Assembly (NCBI GenBank): GCA_000799755.1
Contig: JUHI01000012.1
Coordinates: 120,109 to 184,108, forward strand
DNA length: 64,000 bases
Reading direction: 5' to 3'
DNA from: Martinezella tropici
Lineage (GTDB): Bacteria > Pseudomonadota > Alphaproteobacteria > Rhizobiales > Rhizobiaceae
The notes below the pieces were generated by a model. The model saw only the letters and a list, made by a program, of their open reading frames with translations, had not been told where the DNA came from and searched no databases. Shown one piece after another: positions 34,066 to 43,871 of the stretch. Every line of letters starts with the position of its first letter. Within the stretch, counting starts at the first letter, position 1. The position numbers were made by a program, and so were the translations under genes.

Positions 34066-34716
34066 ATGCTTTACGTTTGGGGATCAGGCACGAAAACCGT
34101 GGTCGCGGCGCAGGACATCGGGGTTCAACGCTGTGAGATATGTCATAACGACCAGACCTACCGTGCGATGCTGACCTACCGCTATCGCCACTTCTGGTAT
34201 TTGATCCGCTTTGTGACCTCCCGCAAATACGCTGCCTATTGCAATCGTTGTAACAATGGTCACGTCATTGAACGTGCTGCTATTGCCGACAAGCTCACAT
34301 CCGATCCCGTACCCTTTATGGACCGGCGCGGGTGGATGGTCGGTTTAGGCGCCATCGCCGCGCTTGTCGGTCTGGTGGTGGTGGTTGGCATCCAGCATGA
34401 TGGCGAGGTCGCAAAGATGTTGGCCGAACCCAAGATCGGCGATATCTATGAGGCCGAGATCTCGCAAATATCCTCGGGTTTCACCAATCCGCATGTTTAT
34501 GGCCTTTTGCGAATTGTCGGAATTGCCGATGGCAAGGCTACCTTCGAGATTGCCCACAATGGTTATGACAAGAAGAGAAGCGCTTCAAAGGATTATAGTG
34601 AGGCCGCCTATAAGGTTGCCGGCTATTTCGACGCGGATGACACAGCGACTTATTCGACCGATGAATTGAAGGCGCTTTATGACAAACGCCTCATCTACGA
34701 TATTGACCGTCCCTGA
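34066..34716 (+). CDS. Zinc-ribbon membrane protein of unknown function (inserted gene)
   Basis: 216 residues (TTG at 34063 is an alternative start). The N-terminal part has two CxxC knuckles, Cys23/Cys26 (CEIC) and Cys59/Cys62 (CNRC), a zinc-ribbon-like arrangement; a single membrane helix spans about 90-110 (GWMVGLGAIAALVGLVVVVG). The C-terminal 100 residues are soluble, with DIYEAEISQISSGFTNP and YDKKRSASKDYSEAAYKVAGY. I do not recognise the C-terminal domain. The gene lies between ~95-bp direct repeats that duplicate the aminotransferase/aldo-keto reductase junction and is AT-richer than its neighbours, so it was probably acquired. Its function may relate to membrane stress or signalling, but that is speculation. 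Confidence 0.7.
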   Translation: MLYVWGSGTKTVVAAQDIGVQRCEICHNDQTYRAMLTYRYRHFWYLIRFVTSRKYAAYCNRCNNGHVIERAAIADKLTSDPVPFMDRRGWMVGLGAIAALVGLVVVVGIQHDGEVAKMLAEPKIGDIYEAEISQISSGFTNPHVYGLLRIVGIADGKATFEIAHNGYDKKRSASKDYSEAAYKVAGYFDADDTATYSTDELKALYDKRLIYDIDRP

Positions 34717-34718
34717 TT

Positions 34719-34813
34719 GCCGGCGAGGTCGGGGCAATGGCGGCCTAAGCCGCCACGCGGCTTTCCTTACTTATCCAAGTGCGGGCCGATCAGTGAGAGA
34801 TCGGCCTCGCTCA
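34719..34813. repeat. Right copy of the ~95-bp direct repeat
   Basis: Holds a detached aminotransferase tail on the plus strand (IAGEVGAMAA then TAA) and the genuine end of the aldo/keto reductase gene on the minus strand. The left copy is at 33714-33807. The two junctions are reciprocal, which fits recombination between divergent copies. Confidence 0.75.
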
Positions 34814-35825
34814 GCCGGTCGCTCGCTGTATTGCGCTGATGCCAATAAGGATACATCAGCGGCGGCAGGCTGACATCGTCAAGTCGCTTGCGCTCCTCGT
34901 CCGTCAGCTTCAAATCCGCACTGGCAAGATTATCCTTGAACTGCGCCTTGTTGCGGCCGCCGACGATGACCGAAGTCACGCCCTTGCGGCCGATGAGCCA
35001 CGCAAGCGCAACTTGAGCCGCCGAAACGCCGCGACCATCGGCAACCTCCGCCAACGCATCAACGATATTCCACAGGCGGTTTTCGTCGCGGATCGGCGGC
35101 TCCGTCCAGCCTGCGAACTGGCGCGTACCCTCGGGCGTCGCCTGGTTGCGGCGATGCTTGCCGGACAGCAGGCCGGCAGCGAGCGGGCTCCAGACGAGGA
35201 TGCCGAGGCCCTGGTCGATGCTAACAGGCACCAACTCGTTTTCCGCGTCACGGGCCTCAAGCGTGTAGTGGATCTGCTGGCTGACGAAACGCTCGCGTTT
35301 GTCGCGCTCGCTGACGCCGAGCGCCTTCATGATGTGCCAGCCGGAAAAATTCGAGCAGCCGATGTAGCGGACCTTGCCCTGTCGGACCAAGGTGTCGAGC
35401 GCTTCCATCGTTTCTTCGAGAGGGGTCTGTCCGTCCCACTCATGCAGCTGATAGAGATCGATGACATCGGTCTTCATGCGCTTCAGGCTGGCTTCGCAGG
35501 CCTGGATGAGATGCTGGCGGGAGGAGCCGACATCGTTGACACCTGGACCCATCGGGAAACGGGCCTTGGTGGCGATCAGCACGCCATCCTTGCGCTGGCC
35601 GCCGATAATCTCGCCGAGGATCTCTTCCGATACACCTTGCGAATAGACGTCAGCCGTGTCGAGCAGGTTGACGCCGGCATCCACGCACATGTCCACGAGC
35701 TTCTTTGCTTCCTTGACGCCAAGGTCGCCGGCGGCCTTGGCCCAGCCGACTCCGCCGAAGGTCATGGTGCCCATGGTGATGGTGGAAACTTTGAGGCCGG
35801 AGCGGCCAAGCAGGCGATATTCCAT
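34767..35825 (-). CDS. Aldo/keto reductase
   Basis: 352 residues. AKR motifs: GTMTFGG, LLDTADVYSQGVSEEILG (Asp, Tyr), LIATKARFPMG (Lys), DLYQLHEWDG (His), and the C-terminal TSVIVGGRNKAQFKDNL for NADPH. This length matches the AKR11/12 type (YajO-like) proteins. ATG at 35825 is preceded by GAGGAAAG. It is divergent from the ABC transporter operon (174-base gap). Substrate unknown. Confidence 0.88.
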   Translation of the reverse strand: MEYRLLGRSGLKVSTITMGTMTFGGVGWAKAAGDLGVKEAKKLVDMCVDAGVNLLDTADVYSQGVSEEILGEIIGGQRKDGVLIATKARFPMGPGVNDVGSSRQHLIQACEASLKRMKTDVIDLYQLHEWDGQTPLEETMEALDTLVRQGKVRYIGCSNFSGWHIMKALGVSERDKRERFVSQQIHYTLEARDAENELVPVSIDQGLGILVWSPLAAGLLSGKHRRNQATPEGTRQFAGWTEPPIRDENRLWNIVDALAEVADGRGVSAAQVALAWLIGRKGVTSVIVGGRNKAQFKDNLASADLKLTDEERKRLDDVSLPPLMYPYWHQRNTASDRLSEADLSLIGPHLDK

Positions 35826-35999
35826 AGATCTTTCCTCCTCGATCCCGTCTGAAATACGTGCGTCAGGAAATAGCGGTTGATGGCGCTGGTCAAGATTCAA
35901 TCATCATACCAACGGCAATCTATACAAATTCAACTGTCACAATCATGTTAAGCCGCGCGTCTACAGAACCTTCCTGCAACCTAGCCGAGGACGTTTTTC

Positions 36000-36980
36000 A
36001 TGAAGACCTTTATTTCCGCCTTTGCTGGCCTTTTGGCCGTCGCTCTTTTCTCAAGTGCAGCTTATTCCGCCGATCTCGTCCTCTACACCAGCCAGCCGAA
36101 TGCCGATGCGCAGGCGACCGTCGATGGCTTCATGGCCGCCAATCCCGGCGTCAAGGTCGATTGGGTTCGTGACGGCACGCCGCAGATCATTGCCAAGCTG
36201 CAGGCTGAAATGCAGGCCGGTGCCCCGGTTGCCGACGTCCTGCTGATCGCCGACACCGTAACGCTGGAGCGCCTGAAGGAAGCCGGCAAGCTGCTCGCCT
36301 ACAAGTCGCCGGAAGCCGCAAACTACGACGCATCGCTTTATGATGCCGACGGCTATTACTACTCCACCAAGCTGATCACGACCGGCATCGTCTACAACAC
36401 CGCTGCTGCGATGAAGCCGGCAAGCTGGCAGGATCTGGTCAAGCCGGAAGCCAAGGGCCTCGTCGCCATGCCGAGCCCGCTTGCTTCGGGCGCCGCTCTC
36501 ATCCACGCGCAGACGCTTGCCGGCGTCGGCAGCCTTGGCTGGGACTACTACAAGAACCTCGCCGAGAATGGCGCAATCGCCTCGGGCGGTAACGGCGCGG
36601 TGCTGAAGTCCGTCGCTTCCGGCGAGAAGGCCTATGGCATGATCGTCGACTACATGCCGATCCGGGAAAAGGCCAAGGGCGCCCCGCTGGAATTCGTCTT
36701 CCCGAAGGAAGGCGTTTCGGCCGTCACCGAGCCGGTCGGCATTCTCGCCGGCACGCAGCATGCCGATGCCGCCAAGAAGTTCGTCGATTACGTTCTCTCC
36801 GAAAAGGGCCAGGAAGGCTTCCTGAAGCTCGGCTATATCCCGGCTCGCAACGGCACGCCGCTGCCGGAAGGCTTCCCGGCACGTGACAGCATCAAGGTTT
36901 TGCCGTTGAATGCCGCGGTTGCTCTCAAGAACACGGATCAGGACCTGAAGACCTTCTCCACCTACTTCAAGTCGAAGTAA
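36000..36980 (+). CDS. ABC transporter substrate-binding protein (iron(III)/FutA-type)
   Basis: 326 residues with a signal peptide (MKTFISAFAGLLAVALFSSAAYSA). The mature part begins DLVLYTSQPNADAQATVDGF, the opening of class D iron or phosphonate binding proteins; VYNTAAAM, DYYKNLAENGA and IVDYMPI carry the tyrosines and acidic residues typical of ferric-binding sites. GAGGA precedes the ATG. First of three genes with permease and ATPase, a complete importer. Iron(III) or 2-aminoethylphosphonate are the main candidates. Confidence 0.87.
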   Translation: MKTFISAFAGLLAVALFSSAAYSADLVLYTSQPNADAQATVDGFMAANPGVKVDWVRDGTPQIIAKLQAEMQAGAPVADVLLIADTVTLERLKEAGKLLAYKSPEAANYDASLYDADGYYYSTKLITTGIVYNTAAAMKPASWQDLVKPEAKGLVAMPSPLASGAALIHAQTLAGVGSLGWDYYKNLAENGAIASGGNGAVLKSVASGEKAYGMIVDYMPIREKAKGAPLEFVFPKEGVSAVTEPVGILAGTQHADAAKKFVDYVLSEKGQEGFLKLGYIPARNGTPLPEGFPARDSIKVLPLNAAVALKNTDQDLKTFSTYFKSK

Positions 36981-36997
36981 TCCGACCCGGATTTTAG

Positions 36998-38692
36998 ATG
37001 TACGGATATGTGCGTAGGGGAAACAGCCAGCCGGCCTGGCTGTTTCCTTTTGTTGTTGCCGTCGTGCTCTTGCTCAGCGTCCTGCCGCTGGCGCGGCTGG
37101 CGTTCGTCGGCATCGAGGCGCTGCTGAGAGGCGGCACCTATGATCTCATCACCGATCCGGCACTCTGGCGTTCGGCCTGGTACACGATCGAAACGGCCGT
37201 GCTCGGCACCATCGTTTCCGTCTTGCTCGGCTGCCTCTTTGCATTTCTGCTGACATTGACCGATCTTTCGGGCAGGGGCTTGCTCGGCTTCCTCTTCGTG
37301 CTGCCGATGATGATCCCGCCGCAGGTGACGGCGCTTGCCTGGGTGCAGATGTCCGGGCCATCGAGCCCCTTGCTGAAAGCGCTGCACATCGCACCGCCGC
37401 TCGGCTCGCCGCAGCCGCTTTATTCCATCGGCGGCATTGCATTACTTTACGGCGTACAGCATGCGCCGCTCGTCTATCTCGCCCTGCGCGCCGGTCTGAT
37501 GGCGCTGCCGCGCGATGGCGTCGAGGCGGCAAGGCTTTCCGGCGCGTCCGGTTTGCGCGTTTTCCGCGATATCATCCTGCCCTTGTCTCTGCCCGGCGTC
37601 ATCGCGGGTGCGGCCATCGCTTTCGTCTCCTCAATCGGCAATTTCGGCATTCCCGCGATCCTCGGCATTCCCGCCTCGATCTACACGCTCTCGACGCTGA
37701 TCTTCACCAAGTTCTCCAGTTTCGGGCCACGCACATTCGGCGATATCGCCGTGCTGTCGACGATGATCGCCGTCATTGCCGTCGCCGGTCTTGCCGTACA
37801 GGGCAGGGCCTTGAAGGGGCGTGACTATCGCGTCATCGGTATTTCCGGCGCGACGGCGGCCTTTTCGCTCGGCCGCTGGCGCTACCTGGCGCTGCCGATG
37901 CTCTACGCCATCCTGTTCGTCATGCTTGTCGCGCCCTTCCTGGCGCTGGTTGCCGGCGCGCTGGTGCCGACCTATGGCGTTCCGCTCACCTTAAAGACGG
38001 CATCGCTGAACGCCTTCACGGAAATCCTGTTTCGGCAGAGCATAACGCGCGTCGCCTTTTCCAACTCGCTGTTTCTGGCGGGGATGACGGCGCTGGGTCT
38101 CCTTCTGGTGACGGTGCTTGCGGCCTATGCGCTGACGCGGCGGAAGGACATGCTGAGCCGCATCGTCGGCGGCATGATCGAGATTCCCTATTCGCTTCCG
38201 GGCATCATCATCGCCGTCTGCTTCATTCTGGTGTTCGCGGCGCCGCTTCCGATCTTGAATGTCACGCTCTACGGGACGATCTGGATCATCCTGCTTGCCT
38301 ACTTCTCCGCCTATTTCGCCGTCAGTCTGAAGCCGGTCATGAGCGCCTTCCTGCAGCTCGATCCGGCATTGGAGGAGGCGGCGCGTCTCTCCGGTGCGGG
38401 ATTCTTCCGCCGCCTGACCGATATCATCGTGCCGCTGATCGCGCCGGCTGCGGGGGCATCGGTGATCCTCGTCTTCCTGATCGCCTGCAACGAACTGACC
38501 GTCTCGGCGCTACTCTGGTCGGCCGGCACGCAGACGCTCGGCGTCGTCATCTACAATCTTGACGATGGCGGCAGCGCCGATCTTGCCTCGGCCATGTCGG
38601 TCATCGTCATCGCCATGGTCGTTATCATGATGGTGCTTCTTGAAATCATGGCCAAGCGCCTGCCGAAGGGAGTTGTGCCTTGGCGAAGCTGA
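36998..38692 (+). CDS. ABC transporter permease, two fused BPD_transp domains
   Basis: 564 residues with about 12 membrane helices, i.e. both permease halves on one chain as in FbpB/FutB-like iron transporters. Each half has an EAA loop that contacts the ATPase: EAARLSGASGLRVFRDIILP near 175 and EAARLSGAGFFRRLTDIIVP near 465. It starts 17 bases after the binding-protein stop. Confidence 0.9.
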   Translation: MYGYVRRGNSQPAWLFPFVVAVVLLLSVLPLARLAFVGIEALLRGGTYDLITDPALWRSAWYTIETAVLGTIVSVLLGCLFAFLLTLTDLSGRGLLGFLFVLPMMIPPQVTALAWVQMSGPSSPLLKALHIAPPLGSPQPLYSIGGIALLYGVQHAPLVYLALRAGLMALPRDGVEAARLSGASGLRVFRDIILPLSLPGVIAGAAIAFVSSIGNFGIPAILGIPASIYTLSTLIFTKFSSFGPRTFGDIAVLSTMIAVIAVAGLAVQGRALKGRDYRVIGISGATAAFSLGRWRYLALPMLYAILFVMLVAPFLALVAGALVPTYGVPLTLKTASLNAFTEILFRQSITRVAFSNSLFLAGMTALGLLLVTVLAAYALTRRKDMLSRIVGGMIEIPYSLPGIIIAVCFILVFAAPLPILNVTLYGTIWIILLAYFSAYFAVSLKPVMSAFLQLDPALEEAARLSGAGFFRRLTDIIVPLIAPAAGASVILVFLIACNELTVSALLWSAGTQTLGVVIYNLDDGGSADLASAMSVIVIAMVVIMMVLLEIMAKRLPKGVVPWRS

Positions 38693-39711
38693 TCCTCAAT
38701 CACATCAGCAAGGATTTCGGCACGGGCGGCCGCGCCGCGGTCAACGCCTTGTCGCTTGATGTTCGCGAGGGCGGTTTCCTGGCCCTGCTCGGTCCCTCCG
38801 GCTGCGGCAAGACGACCGTGCTCAGAATGATCGCCGGTTTCGAGCAGCCAACGGATGGCTCCATCCATCTCGGCGAGCGGCTGCTGGCCGATGCCGCGAA
38901 CATGCTGCCGCCGGAGCGGCGCAACATGGCGATGGTGTTCCAGTCCTACGCGCTCTGGCCGCATATGAACGTATCAGACAATGTCGGCTATCCCTTGAAG
39001 GTGCGCGGCATTACGGGCGAGCGCTATCGTGAAAAGGTGCGAGAGGCATTGGCGACCGTGCGACTTGGCGATTACGCCGAACGCAGGCCCGCCGATCTCT
39101 CCGGCGGTCAGCGGCAGCGCGTGGCGCTTGCTCGCTGCCTGGTGACATCGCCCGATGTCGTCCTGCTTGACGAGCCGCTCGCCAACCTCGACCGTCATCT
39201 GAAGAAGGAGATGGAGGAGACTTTCCGCGAGTTCCACCAGCGCTCCGGAGCTACCATGGTCTATGTCACGCATGACCAGAGCGAGGCGATGGCGCTTGCG
39301 ACCGACGTCGCCGTCATGTCCGAAGGGCGGCTGCTGCAGATGGCGCCACCGGCGGAGATCTATGCGCGTCCTGAAGGCAGAATGGTCGGCGGCCTTGTCG
39401 GGCAGGGCGCCATCCTGGCGCTCGCTTTTCCCGATGGCGGGCCACGACGCATCGACTGGTCGTCTTTCCAGGGTCTTTGGGAGAGCCGGGCAGGCGGTTC
39501 GGCGGTTGCGGATATCCTCGTGCGGCCTGAGGATGTGCTTGCCGATGCGGAGGGCATTTGCTGCCGGGTCGATTCGGTTCTCTATGAGGGCGAGCGCTAC
39601 GCGATGAGGCTGTCGATGCCGGATGGGCAGACGCTGCGTGCCTATAGCCGCGAGGCGGTCGCTACGGGTGATGACTATCGGGTGGCCATCCGTTCGGCCT
39701 GGCGGCTTTGA
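38680..39711 (+). CDS. ABC transporter ATP-binding protein (Fe/phosphonate type)
   Basis: 343 residues from TTG at 38680, which overlaps the permease end by 13 bases and has GAAGGGAG upstream. Walker A GPSGCGKTT, signature LSGGQRQRVALARC, Walker B VVLLDEPLANLD, and switch VTHDQSEAMALA are all intact. The C-terminal ~100 residues form a TOBE-like domain (DILVRPEDVL). It powers the importer encoded upstream. Confidence 0.92.
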   Translation: MAKLILNHISKDFGTGGRAAVNALSLDVREGGFLALLGPSGCGKTTVLRMIAGFEQPTDGSIHLGERLLADAANMLPPERRNMAMVFQSYALWPHMNVSDNVGYPLKVRGITGERYREKVREALATVRLGDYAERRPADLSGGQRQRVALARCLVTSPDVVLLDEPLANLDRHLKKEMEETFREFHQRSGATMVYVTHDQSEAMALATDVAVMSEGRLLQMAPPAEIYARPEGRMVGGLVGQGAILALAFPDGGPRRIDWSSFQGLWESRAGGSAVADILVRPEDVLADAEGICCRVDSVLYEGERYAMRLSMPDGQTLRAYSREAVATGDDYRVAIRSAWRL

Positions 39712-39788
39712 TCGGACTGGGGACAAGGTGGTTGTTCCCCGTCGCCTCCTATGCTTGATTTGCTCGACGTCACGAATGGGAGTCGCTC

Positions 39789-40784
39789 ATGTCCGATCAT
39801 AGCTTTCCGATTTTCGATCTCGGCGCTTTCGAAGCAGCCGGTCATGAGGAGAAGAAGCGGCTCGGCGCGGAGGTGGATCGGATATGCCGCTCGACCGGCT
39901 TCCTGGCGATTGCCAACCACGGCGTCGCCGATGCCGTGATCGCCGGCGTATGGAAGAAGACACACGCGTTCTTCGACCTGCCCCCCGAGGTGAAGCAACA
40001 TGCCAAGACGCTCTATCCGGGCTATCCCTATGGCTATCTCGGGCCTGGGACCGAGGCGTTGGCGAAATCGCGCAATGTCGACACGCCGCCGGATCTGAAA
40101 GAGAGTTTCAATGGCGGACCGCTTTCCGTTCCCGCAGGGATGACCGACCCGGAAGCGCTCGGCTTCTGCTACGCCGCGACCATCTGGCCGGAAGGACCAG
40201 AAGGCTTTGTCGAAGCATGGAAGGCCTATTATGGGGCGATGGAGGATCTGGCGGCGCGCATCATGCGTGTCTTCGCAACCGCGCTCGGCCTCGACGAGCA
40301 TTTCTTCGATTCTTATGTGGATGCGCCGATCAGCGCGCTGCGGGCGTTGAATTATCCGGAGCAGCACGTGCCGCCGCAGCCGGGCCAGCTTCGCGCCGGC
40401 GCGCATACCGATTACGGCAGCCTGACGATCCTCCTGGCGCAGCCCGGCTCCAAAGGACTCGAGATCATCGCTCCTGATGGCAATTGGACACCGGTGCCGC
40501 CGGTGGAGGGAGCCTTCGTCATCAATATCGGCGACCTCATGGCGCTCTGGACCAATGATCGCTGGGTTTCGACCGTCCACCGCGTCGTCAATCCGCCGCC
40601 GGAAGAGGGCGGCATGCAGCGCCGGCAGTCCCTTGCCTTCTTCCATCAGCCGAACTGGTTTGCCGAGATCGCCTGCCTGCCCTCATGCCTGAAGGAAGGT
40701 GAGGCGCCGAAATATGCGCCTGTTCTTTCCGGCCCGTATCTGATGGGCAAGTTCAAATCGACAGTCACCGCCAAGGCGGGATGA
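39789..40784 (+). CDS. 2-oxoglutarate/Fe(II)-dependent oxygenase (isopenicillin N synthase-like)
   Basis: 331 residues. The Fe(II) triad is His206-x-Asp208 (HTDYGSLTILLAQPG) and His264 (VHRVVNP), and Arg279 in RQSLAFF binds the 2-oxoglutarate carboxylate. The N-terminal DIOX_N region (about 5-110) has FPIFDLGAFE and FLAIANHGV. Hydroxylation or desaturation of an unknown substrate. It starts 77 bases after the ABC ATPase gene. Confidence 0.88.
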   Translation: MSDHSFPIFDLGAFEAAGHEEKKRLGAEVDRICRSTGFLAIANHGVADAVIAGVWKKTHAFFDLPPEVKQHAKTLYPGYPYGYLGPGTEALAKSRNVDTPPDLKESFNGGPLSVPAGMTDPEALGFCYAATIWPEGPEGFVEAWKAYYGAMEDLAARIMRVFATALGLDEHFFDSYVDAPISALRALNYPEQHVPPQPGQLRAGAHTDYGSLTILLAQPGSKGLEIIAPDGNWTPVPPVEGAFVINIGDLMALWTNDRWVSTVHRVVNPPPEEGGMQRRQSLAFFHQPNWFAEIACLPSCLKEGEAPKYAPVLSGPYLMGKFKSTVTAKAG

Positions 40785-40832
40785 TACCGGCTTAGTGAGC
40801 CGGCTCATATTCTTCATAAACTGGAATGCTTC

Positions 40833-41948
40833 ATGTCCCTGCGCCTCGCTACCTTCAATGTCGAAAACCTTCTGACCCGCTTCGATTACACCGGTTTTCG
40901 CAACCAGCTGCGCCAGGATCGTGTGCTGCAGCTCTTCGATGTCCGCAACGAGGAAGTCTATCAGCAGCTGGAGGCGGCGCGCGTGGTTGCCGCGACTGAC
41001 GACACCAGGCAGATGACCGCGCTTGCGATCGCGGATGCCGATGCCGACATCATCTGCCTGCAGGAAGTGGACAACATGGCGGCACTGCAGGCCTTCGAAT
41101 ACGGCTATCTCTACCGCATGGTTGGCAACGGCTATCGCCAGAAGTACCTGATCGAAGGCAATGACAGCCGCGGTATCGATGTTGCCGTGATGATGCGCGA
41201 GGAGACGCGTGACGGCCAGCCGATCGTGCTCAATGACATCAAGAGTCACGCCATGGTGACCTATGGCGATTTCGGGCTCTTCAACGACGAACTGGCGGAA
41301 CTTGGCCACCATGCCGAAGACAAGATCTTCAAGCGCGATTGCCTGGAGCTGCATCTTCATATCGGCGGCGTGCCGTTCTCGCTCTATGTCACCCACCTGA
41401 AATCGATGGGGCCGGCACGTGAGGGCATGGATGGACGGCATGCGACCATGCCGATCCGTCGCGCCGAGACGATGGCGGTGCGTCGCATCATCGAAGATCG
41501 GTTTGGCGCAGGTCATACGGCAACAAAGAATTTCGCCATCTGCGGCGACATGAACGACTATCAGGAATGGGTCGATGTCATCGGCACGCGCCGCACCGGC
41601 TATCGTTTCGAGCCGCGAAATGAGGAGAAGGGCAGCGCGCTCGATGTCTTCAGCCATGATGGTTTCGTTGAAAACATCATGCACCGGCGCGACGAACTCG
41701 ATCGTTGGACGCTCTATCATGCGCGCGGGCCGCAGGAGCAGCGGCTTTGCCAGCTCGACTATATCTGGCTGTCGCCGGCTCTTGCGCGTGCCAATGCCTC
41801 GCGCATTCCGGACATCGTGCGGTCCGGCCAGCCTTTCCGCACCATATTTCCGCCGGGGCAGGAGGTGGAGCGCTATCCGCGGGTCGGCTGGGACAGGCCG
41901 AAAGCCTCGGACCATTGCCCCGTCGTTATGACATTGGATCTGATATGA
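40833..41948 (+). CDS. Endonuclease/exonuclease/phosphatase-family protein
   Basis: 371 residues. The EEP fold motifs are LRLATFNVENLLTRFD, DIICLQEVD (catalytic Glu), YVTHLKSM, FAICGDMND and the C-terminal KASDHCPVVMTLDL. It may cleave nucleic acids or phosphodiesters. Its stop overlaps the Nudix ATG by four bases, so they are coupled; a phosphodiesterase or nucleotide-hydrolysis role for both is an inference. Confidence 0.85.
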   Translation: MSLRLATFNVENLLTRFDYTGFRNQLRQDRVLQLFDVRNEEVYQQLEAARVVAATDDTRQMTALAIADADADIICLQEVDNMAALQAFEYGYLYRMVGNGYRQKYLIEGNDSRGIDVAVMMREETRDGQPIVLNDIKSHAMVTYGDFGLFNDELAELGHHAEDKIFKRDCLELHLHIGGVPFSLYVTHLKSMGPAREGMDGRHATMPIRRAETMAVRRIIEDRFGAGHTATKNFAICGDMNDYQEWVDVIGTRRTGYRFEPRNEEKGSALDVFSHDGFVENIMHRRDELDRWTLYHARGPQEQRLCQLDYIWLSPALARANASRIPDIVRSGQPFRTIFPPGQEVERYPRVGWDRPKASDHCPVVMTLDLI

Positions 41949-42685
41949 CCGTTTCACAAGAGAATGACATGGCCGGCTGGCCGCCGGAAAATACCGTATT
42001 CCCTGTCTCCAGCATCGATCTTGCCGTGCTTCCTGGCGAGCATCCGTTCCATATTCAGGAGCTGGAAGCCGCGCGGGAGAACTGGGAGAGGGAAATTGCC
42101 GCCAATCCGGCGCTTTACGACGGCCGCATGATCTTTCAACGCCGGCTTTCGCTTGCAGACGGCGTGGTGAAAGGGGAAGCTTATGTAACGCCTTTTTCCA
42201 CCTTCCTCTGGTGGCGGAAGCAAAGGGAGCGGCAGGGCGGCTCCCATCTTTTCGCATTTCCGGTGGCTATATCGTCCGATGGCGCGATGATTGCCATCCG
42301 GATGGCGTCGCATACTGCCAATGCCGGCCAGGTCTATTGCGCAGCCGGGTCGGTGGATGAGAATGATATCGTCGACGGCCATGCCGATGTTGAAGGCAAC
42401 ATGCGCCGCGAGGTGTTGGAGGAAATCGGCCTGGATCTGAACGAAGCGGCTGCTGATCCCGGATATTACGCCACGCATCTCAACCGTTCAGTCACGCTTC
42501 TCCGCGTCTTTCGTTTTCCATGGACGGCGGAGGATATGCTGCGACGGATCGAGGCTCACATATTGGTTTCCGAAGAGGATGAGGTCGATGGCGTGGTCGC
42601 CATTCGCTCGGCCGATCCCACAGCGCATCGCTATAATGTCGCGATGCTGCCGATCCTTGCCTGGTTCTTCGGCGGGGAGAAATAG
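41945..42685 (+). CDS. Nudix hydrolase
   Basis: 246 residues. The Nudix box is AAGSVDENDI ... NMRREVLEEIGLDL (Gx5Ex7REVxEExG), with an insertion after GSVDE. It hydrolyses nucleoside diphosphate derivatives; the substrate is unclear. ATG at 41945 overlaps the upstream stop (ATGA); an in-frame ATG at 41969 is a weaker option. The extra N-terminal part (about 1-110) precedes the catalytic domain. Confidence 0.83.
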   Translation: MTVSQENDMAGWPPENTVFPVSSIDLAVLPGEHPFHIQELEAARENWEREIAANPALYDGRMIFQRRLSLADGVVKGEAYVTPFSTFLWWRKQRERQGGSHLFAFPVAISSDGAMIAIRMASHTANAGQVYCAAGSVDENDIVDGHADVEGNMRREVLEEIGLDLNEAAADPGYYATHLNRSVTLLRVFRFPWTAEDMLRRIEAHILVSEEDEVDGVVAIRSADPTAHRYNVAMLPILAWFFGGEK

Positions 42686-42753
42686 CTTGGGCTTGCGCTG
42701 GAGTCGCTTGCCGTTATGAATAATTGAGTCTGGAAGCATGGATGGAGGCCGGA

Positions 42754-43671
42754 TTGGCGCGCAGCTATAGTGTCTATGATGTGTTCACTGACAGCAAACT
42801 GGCGGGCAATCCCCTCGCGATCATCTTCGACGCCGAGGGGTTGAGCGACGCGGCGATGCAGGCGATCGCCAGGGAGATGAACCTTTCCGAGACGGTATTC
42901 GTGCTGCCGCCGCAAAATCCGGCGCATACCGCGAATCTGCGTATTTTCACGCCCGGCCGTGAGCTGCCCTTTGCCGGTCATCCGACTGTCGGCACGGCGA
43001 TCGCCTTGGCCGAGAAAGCCCATGCGAGCCATGGCGGCGATCTTGATCTCGTTTCCGTCCTCGACGAGCGCGTCGGGCCGGTGCGCTGCGCCATCAAGCT
43101 GCGGCAGAACAAGGCGAGCTTTGCCGAGTTCGATCTGCCAAGGAAATCGCAGCAGATCCTGTTGCCGCTCGACAAGGCCGATATCGCCAATGCACTCAGC
43201 CTGAAGATTACCGAGATCGGCTTCGAGAATCACGTTCCCTCCATCTGGAGCGCCGGCGTGCCGTTCCTTCTGGTGCCCGTGCATGATGTCGGTGCGGCTG
43301 AGCGACTGGAATTCGATCTGCAGCTCTGGGAAAAGACGGTGCCGTTCGTCGATGGCGCGCTTGCCTCGGCCTTCATCTATTGCCGCGGCGGCGTCAATCA
43401 TATCGCCAAGTTTCATGCGCGCATGTTTCCGGTGGGAATGGGTATTGTCGAGGACCCGGCGACGGGTTCCGCGGTAGCGGCGCTGTCGGGCGCGATCAAC
43501 CAGTTTGACGCGCTGCCGGATGGGCATCATCCTGTTATCATCGAGCAGGGCATAGAGATGGGACGGCCGTCGCTGATTCATCTTCACCTTGACGTCGATG
43601 GCGGTCAGATCGCCAATGCCCGTATCGGCGGCCAAGCTGTGCGTATTGCGTCGGGAATTCTTGAGCTTTGA
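42754..43671 (+). CDS. PhzF-family protein
   Basis: 305 residues from TTG at 42754, chosen because GGAGG lies five bases upstream; a TTG at 42724 would add ten residues. Family motifs: YDVFTDSKLAGNPLAIIFDA, NLSETVFVLPP (the Glu corresponds to the catalytic Glu45 of PhzF), IFTPGRELPFAGHPTVGTA and EDPATGSAVAAL. PhzF-like proteins are isomerases or epimerases with a diaminopimelate epimerase fold. Substrate unknown. Confidence 0.85.
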   Translation: MARSYSVYDVFTDSKLAGNPLAIIFDAEGLSDAAMQAIAREMNLSETVFVLPPQNPAHTANLRIFTPGRELPFAGHPTVGTAIALAEKAHASHGGDLDLVSVLDERVGPVRCAIKLRQNKASFAEFDLPRKSQQILLPLDKADIANALSLKITEIGFENHVPSIWSAGVPFLLVPVHDVGAAERLEFDLQLWEKTVPFVDGALASAFIYCRGGVNHIAKFHARMFPVGMGIVEDPATGSAVAALSGAINQFDALPDGHHPVIIEQGIEMGRPSLIHLHLDVDGGQIANARIGGQAVRIASGILEL

Positions 43672-43795
43672 TTTTATTGAGTTTTCGGCGGCCTCTGAAA
43701 TTTTTTTGACAAAAAAACAAAGAAAATTCATCTGGCCGCTGGACAATCAAACCGATCCTATTTATATGCCCGATCACGCCGCCAGCAAGCGGTGC

Positions 43796-43871
<76 letters not shown>

